The notes beneath the pieces are model-generated. The model did not search any database. It was not told the DNA's origin and saw only the letters and a program-made list of their open reading frames with translations. The position numbers were made by a program, and so were the translations under genes. From the NCBI RefSeq assembly GCF_028473605.1, contig NZ_CP097267.1:1-64000 (forward strand): DNA of 64,000 nucleotides, read 5' to 3'. Below are positions 11,547 to 19,441 of this stretch, piece after piece. This DNA is from Acidovorax sp. NCPPB 3576. GTDB lineage: Bacteria; Pseudomonadota; Gammaproteobacteria; Burkholderiales; Burkholderiaceae_C. Position 1 is the first letter of the stretch. Every line of letters begins with the position of its first letter.

Positions 11547-11591
11547 ATGAACGCACGAATGATTACCACCATTACCACCGCGGCAACCTAG
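11547..11591 (+). CDS. Threonine/isoleucine leader peptide (thrL-like)
   Basis: A 14-codon frame, ATG at 11547 and TAG at 11589-11591, encodes MNARMITTITTAAT. Five of 14 residues are Thr and two are Ile, in an ITTITT block like the thr-operon leader of enterobacteria. It is followed by a GC hairpin and an intrinsic terminator before a homoserine dehydrogenase gene, so ribosome stalling on Thr/Ile codons is expected to allow readthrough. An internal ATG at 11559 gives a 10-residue version with the same control codons. Confidence 0.8.
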   Translation: MNARMITTITTAAT

Positions 11592-11602
11592 CCTTGGTGC
11601 AG

Positions 11603-11673
11603 GGTGGCCGTCCCGGCGGCCACCTGGTGTCATTCCCTCCCCGAACGAACCCAGCCTGGCAGCTGGGTTTTTT
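11603..11673 (+). promoter_or_regulatory. Transcription attenuator before the homoserine dehydrogenase gene
   Basis: Two perfect hairpins follow the leader peptide. The first pairs 11603-11610 (GGTGGCCG) with 11617-11624 (CGGCCACC). The second pairs 11648-11655 (AACCCAGC) with 11662-11669 (GCTGGGTT), and a run of T continues to 11673: a textbook rho-independent terminator. It lies 39 bases before the ATG of the gene, so it must act as an attenuator. The competing antiterminator pairing was not worked out. Confidence 0.75.
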
Positions 11674-11711
11674 GTTGGCCGTTTTGTGGCCCGTTTCTGG
11701 AGAGAGTGAGC

Positions 11712-13136
11712 ATGTTCAACGACCCCCACCTGAGCCCCTTGTCCGGCGTCCCTGGCGAAGCCCGCGCGCCCATTGCCACGCCGCGTCCGCTGCGCGTGGG
11801 CATGATCGGCATCGGCACGGTGGGCTCCGGCACCTGGCGGGTGCTGCGCCGCAACCAGGCTGCCATTGCGGGGCGTGCGGGCCGGGGCATCGAGATCGTG
11901 GCCGTGGCGGCGCGCAACGTGGCGCGGGCTGCGGCCGTGCTGGACGGCGCCGAGGGCGTGGAGCTGACGGACGACCCGCTGCGCGTGGCGACCCATCCCG
12001 GCGTGGACGTGGTGGTGGAGGCCGCTGGCGGCACCGGCCCGGCGCGCGAGTGGGTGCTGGCGGCCATCGCGCACGGCAAGCACGTGGTGACGGCCAACAA
12101 GGCGCTGCTGGCGGTGCACGGCAACGAGATCTTCGCGGCCGCGCAGCAGCGGGGCGTGGCGGTAGCCTACGAAGGCGCGGTGGCGGTGAGCATCCCCATC
12201 GTCAAGGCGCTGCGCGAGGGCCTCACGGCCAACCGCATCGAGTGGGTGGCCGGCATCATCAACGGCACCACCAATTTCATCCTGACCAAGATGCGCGACG
12301 AGGGGCTGGACTTCGCGGCGGCGCTCGGCCAGGCGCAGGCGCTGGGCTATGCCGAGGCCGACCCGTCGTTCGACGTGGACGGCGTGGACGCCGCGCACAA
12401 GGCCACGCTGCTGGCGGCCAACGCGTTCGGCATGCCGGTGCGCTTCGAGCGGGCGCATGTGGAGGGCATCCGCGGGCTGCAGGCCATCGACGTGGCGTGC
12501 GCCGAGGCGCTGGGCTTTCGCATCAAGCTGCTGGGCATGGCGCGGCGGGATCTGGAGGAGGGCGAGGGTGAAGACCCGGGCGTGGAACTGCGCGTGCACC
12601 CCGCGCTGGTCCCTGCGCGGCATCTGCTGGCGCAGGTGGACGGGTCGATGAACGCGGTGCTGGTCAAGGGCGATGCCTGCGGCGTGACGATGTACTACGG
12701 CGCAGGCGCCGGGTCCGAGCCCACCGCTTCGGCCGTGGTGGCCGACCTGGTGGACGTGGCGCGCCTGGCGGCCGACGGCACGGCCGCGAACCGCGTGCCG
12801 CACCTGGCGTTCCACCCCCATGCGCGGCAGGACCTGGCCGTCAAGCCCATCGGCGCCGTGCGCACGCGGCACTACCTGCGCGTGCCGGTCGCGGCCGGGC
12901 GGGCCGATGCGATGGCCGTGGTGTCGGAGCACCTGGCTCGCGACGGGGTGTCGGTGCAGGCGCAGCAGATGCACGCAGGTCCGGCCGCGGAGGGTGATGC
13001 GGCCATCGATCACGTGCTGGTGCTCACGCACGAGGCCGCCGATGCGCGGGTGCAGGCGGTGCTGGAGCGACTGCGCGAGGTGCCGGACCTGTGCGTGCAG
13101 GCGCCGGTGCGGCTGCGGGTGGAAATGCTGGAGTGA
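11712..13136 (+). CDS. hom: Homoserine dehydrogenase
   Basis: It converts aspartate semialdehyde to homoserine, the branch point to threonine and methionine, using NAD(P)H. The 474-residue product has the N-terminal Rossmann motif GMIGIGTVGSGTW, KHVVTANKALLA, the catalytic-domain signatures INGTTNFILTKM and DVDGVDAAHKATLLAAN, and a C-terminal ACT-like domain (about residues 390-474). The usual EAAVAGGIPI segment reads EGAVAVSIPI, a departure near the substrate site, so it could be a divergent paralogue. The ATG at 11712 was chosen; the frame is open from 11604 across the attenuator. Leader-peptide control points to real use in threonine synthesis. Confidence 0.9.
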   Translation: MFNDPHLSPLSGVPGEARAPIATPRPLRVGMIGIGTVGSGTWRVLRRNQAAIAGRAGRGIEIVAVAARNVARAAAVLDGAEGVELTDDPLRVATHPGVDVVVEAAGGTGPAREWVLAAIAHGKHVVTANKALLAVHGNEIFAAAQQRGVAVAYEGAVAVSIPIVKALREGLTANRIEWVAGIINGTTNFILTKMRDEGLDFAAALGQAQALGYAEADPSFDVDGVDAAHKATLLAANAFGMPVRFERAHVEGIRGLQAIDVACAEALGFRIKLLGMARRDLEEGEGEDPGVELRVHPALVPARHLLAQVDGSMNAVLVKGDACGVTMYYGAGAGSEPTASAVVADLVDVARLAADGTAANRVPHLAFHPHARQDLAVKPIGAVRTRHYLRVPVAAGRADAMAVVSEHLARDGVSVQAQQMHAGPAAEGDAAIDHVLVLTHEAADARVQAVLERLREVPDLCVQAPVRLRVEMLE

Positions 13137-13187
13137 GGCGGGAAGAATGCAGGGCGGGGCCGAAGGGCGTTTGCGCCGGGGGCCCGC

Positions 13188-13466
13188 TCAGCGTTTTTGC
13201 TTTTGGTACGCCTCGTGCGCCGGCTTGCCGCGGTCCGTGTCCTGCAGGCCGCGTGCAACGTCTTTGTACGCTTGCTGCATGTCTTCGGACGGCTCGCCGC
13301 CGGTCATCTCCACCGCCTGGTCGCGCTCGTGCGGCAGGCGGGGCTCGGGGCCGTCGGGGTTGTGGTTGTCGGCATCGGCCGCGGGGTGGGCCTGCGTGGT
13401 GTCGACGCGGCGCTCCTTGCGCTCGGGCACGGGGGCGTCGGGAAGGGGATCGCGGGGGGTGGACAT
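13188..13466 (-). CDS. Small hydrophilic protein of unknown function
   Basis: A 92-residue, very polar protein rich in Asp, Glu, Pro and Arg (MSTPRDPLPDAPVPERKERR...). It has no membrane segment and probably is largely disordered. It looks like the small conserved hypothetical proteins found in Comamonadaceae. It lies convergent to the homoserine dehydrogenase gene. Confidence 0.6.
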   Translation of the reverse strand: MSTPRDPLPDAPVPERKERRVDTTQAHPAADADNHNPDGPEPRLPHERDQAVEMTGGEPSEDMQQAYKDVARGLQDTDRGKPAHEAYQKQKR

Positions 13467-13579
13467 GGCGGGGCTCCTGTCGTGTGGCTGTGCCGAAAAG
13501 GCGTGGCCTCGATGCTAGGAAAGCCCTCCGGCGGCGTCTGTAGGCGGGTGCGCACAGCCGGCGAAGGCCGGAGAGATTT

Positions 13580-13642
13580 GGAGCCTTTTAGGCCGCCAGC
13601 GCAATAAATACTAGGGCATGTTGCTATTTATTTAATAGCAAC
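13580..13642 (-). repeat. Interspersed palindromic repeat, copy C
   Basis: On the minus strand it reads TTGCTATTAAATAAATAGCAA, then ATGCCCTAG, then TATTTATTGCG and GGCGGCC. The first part is a near-perfect hairpin with a TAAATAA-type loop. It closely matches copy B. It lies in a 250-bp gap without genes. Confidence 0.7.
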
Positions 13643-13718
13643 CGAGTGGTGCGGTGGCGCCCGGCCGACCGCTGCGGTGGTGCGGGTCCGAGCGCCATCG
13701 ACGGCGGATCGACGCCCC

Positions 13719-14201
13719 TCAGGCTGCGGGCGCCGTTTCCAGCACGGGCGCGCAGTCGATGCGGGTGCGGACCGAGTTGGCGAGAAAGCACGCTGCATGC
13801 GCCCGGTGGTGCAACGCCTCCAGCGCCTCCTGGCTGGGCGCGTGGGCCGGGTCGAACCGGGTGACGGGGCGCAGCTGCACGTGGGCGACCACGGGGCGGC
13901 CCTGGTCGTCCGGCGCCATGGTGCCCACGGCGTCGTCGCGGTAGTGGTCCACGCGCCAGCCGTCGCGGCAGGCCAGGTCCAGGAACCACAGCATGTGGCA
14001 GCTCGACAGCGCGGCGACGAAGGCCTCTTCGGGGTCCACCGCGGCCGCGTCGGAGTACGGCAGGGGCACGACGTGCGGCGAGGACGACGCGGCCACGGTG
14101 GCCCCGCCGTCGAACTGCCATTGGTGGGCGCGGTGGTAGCGCCGGTCCAGGAAGGCGTCGCTGCCGCGCTGCCAGGTGATGGAGGCCAGGTGTTCTGCCA
14201 T
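13719..14201 (-). CDS. OsmC-family protein, second copy
   Basis: The product of 160 residues has the OsmC fold with the two reactive cysteines in ALSSCHMLWFLDLA and HAACFLANSVRT. The segment AAVDPEEAFVAALSSCH is typical of the subgroup. It probably reduces organic peroxides. The ATG at 14201 (MAEHLASITWQRG) is preferred to the upstream start at 14333, which would extend into the promoter of the divergent dinG gene. It is clearly different from the other OsmC protein of this window. Confidence 0.85.
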   Translation of the reverse strand: MAEHLASITWQRGSDAFLDRRYHRAHQWQFDGGATVAASSSPHVVPLPYSDAAAVDPEEAFVAALSSCHMLWFLDLACRDGWRVDHYRDDAVGTMAPDDQGRPVVAHVQLRPVTRFDPAHAPSQEALEALHHRAHAACFLANSVRTRIDCAPVLETAPAA

Positions 14202-14341
14202 GGGAGTCTCGTTTCGGTCGGTTTCGGTCGATTGGGGGCGGGGAAAGAAGGGGGAGTCCCGGGAGTTTAGGGACCGCGCGCCGTGCCCTGCCGAGAACCC
14301 GAATCGTTTCCGGGGCCGGCCCGGGCATGCCACACTACTGT

Positions 14342-16540
14342 ATGTCTCAACAGGAATGGGCCGCGCAGGCCCTGCAGTCTTTCGATGCGGTGGTGGGCGC
14401 CACCGAGGGGTTTCGCAGCCGCGCCGGCCAGCGGCGCATGGCCGAGCAGGTGGCGCACACCTTCAGTGTGGCGCAGCTGGGCAAGGTGGAGGAGGGGCCC
14501 GACGGCGAGGCGCCGCCGCCCACGCGCTCCATCGCGGTCGTGCAGGCGGGCACGGGGGTCGGCAAATCGCTGGCCTACAGCGTGCCGGCCATCGCCATGG
14601 CGATCTCGCGCGGCACGCGGGTGCTGATCTCCACGGCCACGGTGGCGCTGCAGGAGCAGCTCGTCAACAAGGACCTGCCGGCCCTGGCCGCGCGCATGGA
14701 GCAGCCCTTCAAGTTCGCCCTGGCCAAGGGCCGCGGGCGCTACGTGTGCAAGCTCAAGCTGGAGCGGCTCGCCGGCACGGGCGAGGCCCATTCGCCGGAG
14801 GAGGAAGACCTCTTCGCCGAGGAAGAGGCCGCCAACCGCCCCGCCCGCCCGCGCCAGGAGACCGAGGCGCGCATGAAGTTCTATGCCACCATGGCCGACG
14901 TGCTGGCGCGCGGCGCCTGGGACGGCGACCGCGACAGCCTGGAGGTGCCGCCCGAGTCCGAGGTGTGGAGCCCCGTGGCGGCCGAGGCCAGCTCCTGCAC
15001 CGGCAAGCACTGCCCGGCCTTCAGCCAGTGCACCTACTACGACCGGCGCAAGGCGCTGGTGGCCGCGCAGGTCATCGTGGCCAACCACGACCTGCTGCTG
15101 TCCTCGCTGGGCGCGCGGCTGCTGCCCGAGCTGGACAACTGCCTGCTGGTGCTGGACGAGGCGCACCACCTGCCCGCGACCGCGCTCGACCAGTTCGCCT
15201 GCGAGGCCGACCTGTCCCGCCTGACCTGGATCGACCGCCTGGCCAGCCGTGCGCTGCGCATTGGCGCGCTGGTCGAGGTGGAGGAGATCGCCGACATCCC
15301 CAACCATTCCGCGCGCCTGCGCGCCGCGCTGCAGGACGTGGCCCGCCTGGTGATGGACGTGTACGGCGAGCAACTGCGCGCCCCCAGGCCGGCCTGGGGC
15401 GGCCGCGCCCGCCCGCAGGCGCCCGGCATGCCCACGCGCGCCCGCGTGGCCGGCGGCGTGCTGCCCGAGGCGCTGGTGGAGCCGCTGGGCCAGATGGCGC
15501 ACCACGCCGAGGGCTTTCTGAACGCGCTGCGCGCCATCGCCAAGGCCCTGCGCGCCGAGATCCGCGACAAGCCCGACGAGGCGCGGCGCCTGTCCACGCT
15601 GTATGCCCAGGTCGGCGCGCTCGCGCCCCGGCTGGAGGGCGTGCACGCCACCGCGCAACTGCTGCTGCAGGACGCGCCCGAGGGCGCGGTGCCCGCCGCC
15701 AAATGGTTCACGCTGGAGGTGGAGGGCGACTTCATCGTGGTCAAGGCACACGCCAGCCCCATCCTGCCGGGCAACACGCTGCGCCACCACCTGTGGTCGG
15801 CCGTGCGCGGGGCGGTGCTCACCTCGGCCACGCTGACGAGCTGCGGGCAGTTCGACTTCTTCCTGCGCGAGGCGGGGCTGTTCGGCGACGAGACCGTCAC
15901 CACCCTGGAGGTGCCCAGCCCGTTCGACTACGCGCTGCAGGGCACGCTGATCGCCACCGAGACCGTGGCCGACCCGCGCGAGGCGCAGGCCTTCACCGCC
16001 GAGATGGTGGACGCGCTGCTGACCGACCTGGCCATGGTCGAGTCCGGCGCGCTGGTGCTCTTCACCTCGCGCGACCAGATGCGCCAGGCCGTCGATGCGC
16101 TGCCCACCGCCATGCGCGCCAGCGTGCTGGTGCAGACCGCGCTGCCCCGCACCCAGCTGCTGGCGCGCCACCGCGAGCGCGTGGCCAACGGCGAGCCGTC
16201 CATCATCTTCGGCATGCAGTCGTTCGGCGAGGGGCTGGACCTGCCGGGCGCGCTGTGCGAATCGCTGTTCATCACCAAGCTGCCGTTCGCCCCGCCCGAC
16301 GACCCGGTGGGCGAGTCGCGCGCCGAATGGCTGCGGGCCGCGGGGCGCGACCCGTTCAGCGAACTGGTGGTGCCGGCCACGGCCATCCGCCTGGCCCAGT
16401 GGGTGGGCCGCGCCATCCGCACGGAGGAAGACCGCGCCCACGTGTACTGCTACGACAAGCGGCTGGTGCGCACGTCGTACGGGCAGCGGCTGCTCAAGGG
16501 CCTGCCGCCCTTCACGCTGGAGCGGCGCCCGGCGGCCTGA
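14342..16540 (+). CDS. dinG: DinG-type ATP-dependent DNA helicase (XPD-like)
   Basis: A superfamily-2 iron-sulfur helicase of 732 residues that unwinds 5'-3' and helps resolve R-loops and damage. Visible are Walker A GTGVGKS (residues 70-76), four Cys placed as [4Fe-4S] ligands (136, 219, 224, 230), the DEAH box (272-275, VLDEAHHLP), and helicase motifs V/VI (SFGEGLDLPG, QWVGRAIRTEED). The ATG at 14342 (MSQQEW) is preferred over the 14327 one. It diverges from the OsmC gene, with a direct repeat TTTCGGTCG in the shared promoter region. Confidence 0.93.
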   Translation: MSQQEWAAQALQSFDAVVGATEGFRSRAGQRRMAEQVAHTFSVAQLGKVEEGPDGEAPPPTRSIAVVQAGTGVGKSLAYSVPAIAMAISRGTRVLISTATVALQEQLVNKDLPALAARMEQPFKFALAKGRGRYVCKLKLERLAGTGEAHSPEEEDLFAEEEAANRPARPRQETEARMKFYATMADVLARGAWDGDRDSLEVPPESEVWSPVAAEASSCTGKHCPAFSQCTYYDRRKALVAAQVIVANHDLLLSSLGARLLPELDNCLLVLDEAHHLPATALDQFACEADLSRLTWIDRLASRALRIGALVEVEEIADIPNHSARLRAALQDVARLVMDVYGEQLRAPRPAWGGRARPQAPGMPTRARVAGGVLPEALVEPLGQMAHHAEGFLNALRAIAKALRAEIRDKPDEARRLSTLYAQVGALAPRLEGVHATAQLLLQDAPEGAVPAAKWFTLEVEGDFIVVKAHASPILPGNTLRHHLWSAVRGAVLTSATLTSCGQFDFFLREAGLFGDETVTTLEVPSPFDYALQGTLIATETVADPREAQAFTAEMVDALLTDLAMVESGALVLFTSRDQMRQAVDALPTAMRASVLVQTALPRTQLLARHRERVANGEPSIIFGMQSFGEGLDLPGALCESLFITKLPFAPPDDPVGESRAEWLRAAGRDPFSELVVPATAIRLAQWVGRAIRTEEDRAHVYCYDKRLVRTSYGQRLLKGLPPFTLERRPAA

Positions 16541-16709
16541 TTCCGGCCCGGGCGGCCGGCGCGGAGATGTCGGACATGCCCCACAGGGCCCCGGGCCGCG
16601 AGCCGACCGTAAGCGCACGAGGGGCCCCCTACATTGGGACCTCCCTCCTGCGACGTGCGCCGTGTGCGCGCGGCGTTCGGCCTCCTTTCCCTGCTTGCCG
16701 GAGACACCC

Positions 16710-17219
16710 ATGAGCAACGACGACACCATCTCCCCCCATGCCACGCTGTGGCGGCTGATCAAGGACATCCGCTTCGGCATGCTCACGCACCGCGCCGCCA
16801 GCGGCATGCTGCATGCCCACCCGCTGACGACGCAGAACAAGGACATCGACGAGCAGTCGCAGCTGTACTTCTTCATCCCGCGCGATGGCGAACTGTTCGA
16901 ACGCCTGCGCTCGGACAGCCAGGTCAACGTGACCTATTCCAACCCCGACAAGGACAGCTACGTGTCGCTGTCCGGCACGGCCGGCTTCATCGAAGACATG
17001 GTGAAAAAAGAGGCCCTGTGGTCGCCCATGGCGAAGGCCTGGTTTCCGGATGGCGTGAACGATCCCAACCTCGTGCTGCTGGCCATCCACATCGGCCATG
17101 CCGAGTATTGGGACGTCAAGGAAAGCAAGATGACCCAGCTGTTCAAGATGGCCAAGGCGGCCGTCACGGGCAACCCCCCCAAGGACATGGGCGAGCACAA
17201 GGAACTGTCGCTCTCCTGA
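16710..17219 (+). CDS. General stress protein, pyridoxamine-phosphate-oxidase-like fold
   Basis: The 169-residue product matches general stress protein 26-type flavin-binding proteins: DIRFGMLTHR near the N-terminus, LYFFIPRDGELFERL, and VNVTYSNPDKDSYVSLSGTA. These bind FMN or similar cofactors and respond to stress; substrate unknown. The ATG at 16710 has a GGAGA ribosome site. It is followed 68 bases later by a small polar protein gene on the same strand, probably one transcript. Confidence 0.85.
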   Translation: MSNDDTISPHATLWRLIKDIRFGMLTHRAASGMLHAHPLTTQNKDIDEQSQLYFFIPRDGELFERLRSDSQVNVTYSNPDKDSYVSLSGTAGFIEDMVKKEALWSPMAKAWFPDGVNDPNLVLLAIHIGHAEYWDVKESKMTQLFKMAKAAVTGNPPKDMGEHKELSLS

Positions 17220-17287
17220 GCGCGGCCTTTTCGCTCCCTTCCCATCGATCCCATCGTTTCATTCCCCCGTTCGCAAGGAGACACACC

Positions 17288-17491
17288 ATGGCCAACGACA
17301 AGCAGGAGCCCGGCAAGGGCAAAGTGGAAAACGACCACAACCGCCAAGGCAACCAGGAGCCCACCCAAAAGAACGAAGCCCAGCGCACGCCGGAAAGCCG
17401 GCATGACCGCGACGCTCACATCGGCAGCGGCAACCAGGTGCAGTCGCGCCGGGGTGCGGCAGGCAGCGGGGGCGGGCGCGGCGCCGGCTGA
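17288..17491 (+). CDS. Small polar stress-type protein
   Basis: A protein of 67 residues made almost wholly of Lys, Glu, Asn, Gln, Arg, His and Gly (MANDKQEPGKGKVENDHNRQ), ending in a Gly-rich tail. It resembles small disordered stress proteins by composition only. A GCAAGGAG ribosome site precedes the ATG. It follows the general stress protein gene and is followed by a terminator. Confidence 0.65.
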   Translation: MANDKQEPGKGKVENDHNRQGNQEPTQKNEAQRTPESRHDRDAHIGSGNQVQSRRGAAGSGGGRGAG

Positions 17492-17514
17492 GCCGATCGC
17501 ACCCTGGCAACGAT

Positions 17515-17540
17515 AAGGGGCCTTCGGGCCCTTAATTTTT
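17515..17540 (+). terminator. Rho-independent terminator
   Basis: AAGGG-CC pairs with GG-CCCTT around a TTCG tetraloop (one bulged G), followed by TTAATTTTT. It ends the general-stress/small-protein unit. Confidence 0.8.
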
Positions 17541-17559
17541 GGGCGAATGCCTTGAAAGA

Positions 17560-17591
17560 ATCCATGGAACATCCATATACCATCCAGATGG
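17560..17591 (+). promoter_or_regulatory. Operator candidate before the CopG-like gene
   Basis: ATCCAT occurs at 17560-17565 and 17571-17576, and the palindrome CCATC-CA-GATGG lies at 17580-17591. Ribbon-helix-helix proteins bind short repeated sites like this, so autoregulation is plausible. Confidence 0.4.
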
Positions 17592-17610
17592 ATGTAAATA
17601 GGAGGTTTCG

Positions 17611-18033
17611 ATGGCAATGACAGCGCCTGAGCGCAGCATCAAGGTTCCGGATTCGGAGAAGGTGACGATCAACCTGGGCTATGTGGACCTGGGCCACATC
17701 GACCTGCTGGTGTCCGAGGGGTTCTATTCGAACCGCACGGATTTCATCCGCACGGCCATCCGCAACCAGCTGGTCGCGCAGGCCGATGCGGTGCGGCAGG
17801 TCGTGGCCCGCAAGACGCTGGTGCTGGGGTTGCAGCGCTTTGGCCGTGCCGAGCTGGAGGCCGTCCAGGCCGCAGGCCAGACGCTGGAGATCCGCGTGCT
17901 GGGCCTGTGCACCATCGACGACGACGTGCCCCCGGCGCTGGCCCAGGCGACCATCGCCTCGGTCCATGTGCTGGGCGCGCTGCACGCCAGCGCGGCGGTC
18001 AAGGCCGCGCTGGCGGGCCGCATCGGCGGATGA
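17611..18033 (+). CDS. CopG/ribbon-helix-helix family transcriptional regulator
   Basis: The 140-residue protein has a ribbon-helix-helix core: strand EKVTINLGYVDLG, then helices HIDLLVSEGFYSNRTDFI and TAIRNQLVAQ. The C-terminal half (TLEIRVLGLCTIDDDV) may bind a ligand or oligomerise. A strong AGGAGGT ribosome site precedes the ATG. Such genes are often found beside PHB-depolymerase-like esterases in related genomes, and here the esterase follows 216 bp later. Confidence 0.8.
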   Translation: MAMTAPERSIKVPDSEKVTINLGYVDLGHIDLLVSEGFYSNRTDFIRTAIRNQLVAQADAVRQVVARKTLVLGLQRFGRAELEAVQAAGQTLEIRVLGLCTIDDDVPPALAQATIASVHVLGALHASAAVKAALAGRIGG

Positions 18034-18249
18034 AGACGCGCGGCGAATCGCCAGGTGCATAGAACGACAAGGGACGCAGCCGCGCGCCGAGCGCTGGCGA
18101 CCACCCCGGATTCCAGACCGGCCTGATTCGAAGGCGGCGGTGAGACAAGAGACGACGACATGACGCGGCTCGCGCAGTGCGCCTTTCAGGGCGCCCGTGC
18201 TTTCCGCACGCCAAGGCCCCCGTGGCCCCGCTTTTCGAAAGGATTCCCC

Positions 18250-19419
18250 ATGGACTGGAACAAGAAGGTCAAGCAGCTTCTGAACGAAGTCACCCCGCTG
18301 ATGCGCACCGGCCAACTCGCCGACGCCACCCGCGCCATCCAGCAGGCCCTGCGCGGCCACGGCATGTCCGCGGCCACCGCGCCAGGGAATGCCGCTGCCG
18401 GCCCCGCCGCAGCGTGGAAGGCCCCCTTGGGCACGCCGGATGTGGAAGACGCCGTGGTGATCGACCGGCCGTCCGCCCCGGCGCCCGATGCGCGCCGCTC
18501 CGCCCCATCGTCCTCGCCCCGCGACGCGCGGGCAGACGCCTGTGGTACTTTCACGCGGGTGGCCTTCGCGGGCCCTGCCGGCGCACCGCAAGACCATTAC
18601 TACCTCAGCGTGCCCCCCGGCGCGACCGTGGGCACGCCGATGCCGCTGATCCTCATGCTGCATGGCTGCACGCAGAACCCGCAGGACTTCGCCCTCGGCA
18701 CCGGCATGAACGAAGCCGCCGCGCCCGCGAACGCGCTCGTGCTGTATCCCGCGCAGGCCCAGGGCGCCAACGCCCACGGCTGCTGGAACTGGTTCCGCCC
18801 GCAGGACCAGCAACGCGGCCACGGCGAGCCCGCCACGCTGGTCGCCATGGTGCGCGACGTGATGGCGCGCCACCCCGTGGACGCCCGCCGCGTGTACGTC
18901 GCGGGCCTGTCCGCCGGCGGCGCCATGGCCGCGCTGCTGGCGCGCGAATACCCCGACGTGTTCGCGGCCGTGGGCGTGCATTCGGGCCTGCAGGCCGGCG
19001 CCGCGCACAACATGATGGGCGCGCTGTCGGCCATGAAGAACGGCGCCAAGGGCGCACCCGCCCGCGAGGGCGGTGCCGGCGCCCCGCCGCTCATCGTGTT
19101 CCACGGCGATGCCGACGAGACCGTGCACGCCCGCAACGGCGAACAATTGCTGGCCGCGGCGCTGCGGTCCGCGCCCGGCGCCCGGCCCGAGGCCGAAACC
19201 GGCCAGAGCCCCGGCGGCCAGCGCTACACGCGCACCGTGTACCGCGCCGCATCGGGCATCGGCCCGGGCGCGGTGGTGGCCGAGCACTGGCAACTGAACG
19301 GCGCGGGCCATGCCTGGGCCGGGGGCCACGCGCGGGGCAGCTACACCGATCCGCGCGGGGTGGACGCGACGGCGCAGATGCTGCGGTTTTTCCTGGAGCA
19401 CCCCCGCGCCGCCGGTTGA
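18250..19419 (+). CDS. PHB-depolymerase-family esterase (LpqC-like)
   Basis: An alpha/beta hydrolase of 389 residues. The catalytic region has LHGCTQNPQDFA (oxyanion side), the nucleophile elbow GLSAGGAMAA, an Asp in VFHGDADETVH, and a His in LNGAGHAWAGG. The N-terminal ~120 residues are a short helix plus a low-complexity Ala/Pro linker, typical of this family. No signal peptide is seen, so it probably acts inside the cell on polyester or related esters. The ATG at 18250 (MDWNKKVKQL) is preferred over the upstream start at 18160. Confidence 0.88.
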   Translation: MDWNKKVKQLLNEVTPLMRTGQLADATRAIQQALRGHGMSAATAPGNAAAGPAAAWKAPLGTPDVEDAVVIDRPSAPAPDARRSAPSSSPRDARADACGTFTRVAFAGPAGAPQDHYYLSVPPGATVGTPMPLILMLHGCTQNPQDFALGTGMNEAAAPANALVLYPAQAQGANAHGCWNWFRPQDQQRGHGEPATLVAMVRDVMARHPVDARRVYVAGLSAGGAMAALLAREYPDVFAAVGVHSGLQAGAAHNMMGALSAMKNGAKGAPAREGGAGAPPLIVFHGDADETVHARNGEQLLAAALRSAPGARPEAETGQSPGGQRYTRTVYRAASGIGPGAVVAEHWQLNGAGHAWAGGHARGSYTDPRGVDATAQMLRFFLEHPRAAG

Positions 19420-19441
19420 TCGGGCGCGAGGCGCGGCGCCG

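Noticed and set aside
10944..13031. 695-codon minus-strand frame across OsmC, the attenuator and hom
   Set aside because: It crosses several well-supported features on the other strand and reads as low-complexity His/Arg/Gly sequence.
14267..16927. 886-codon minus-strand frame across dinG
   Set aside because: Antisense shadow of dinG; the Arg/Gly/Leu-rich translation has no domain.
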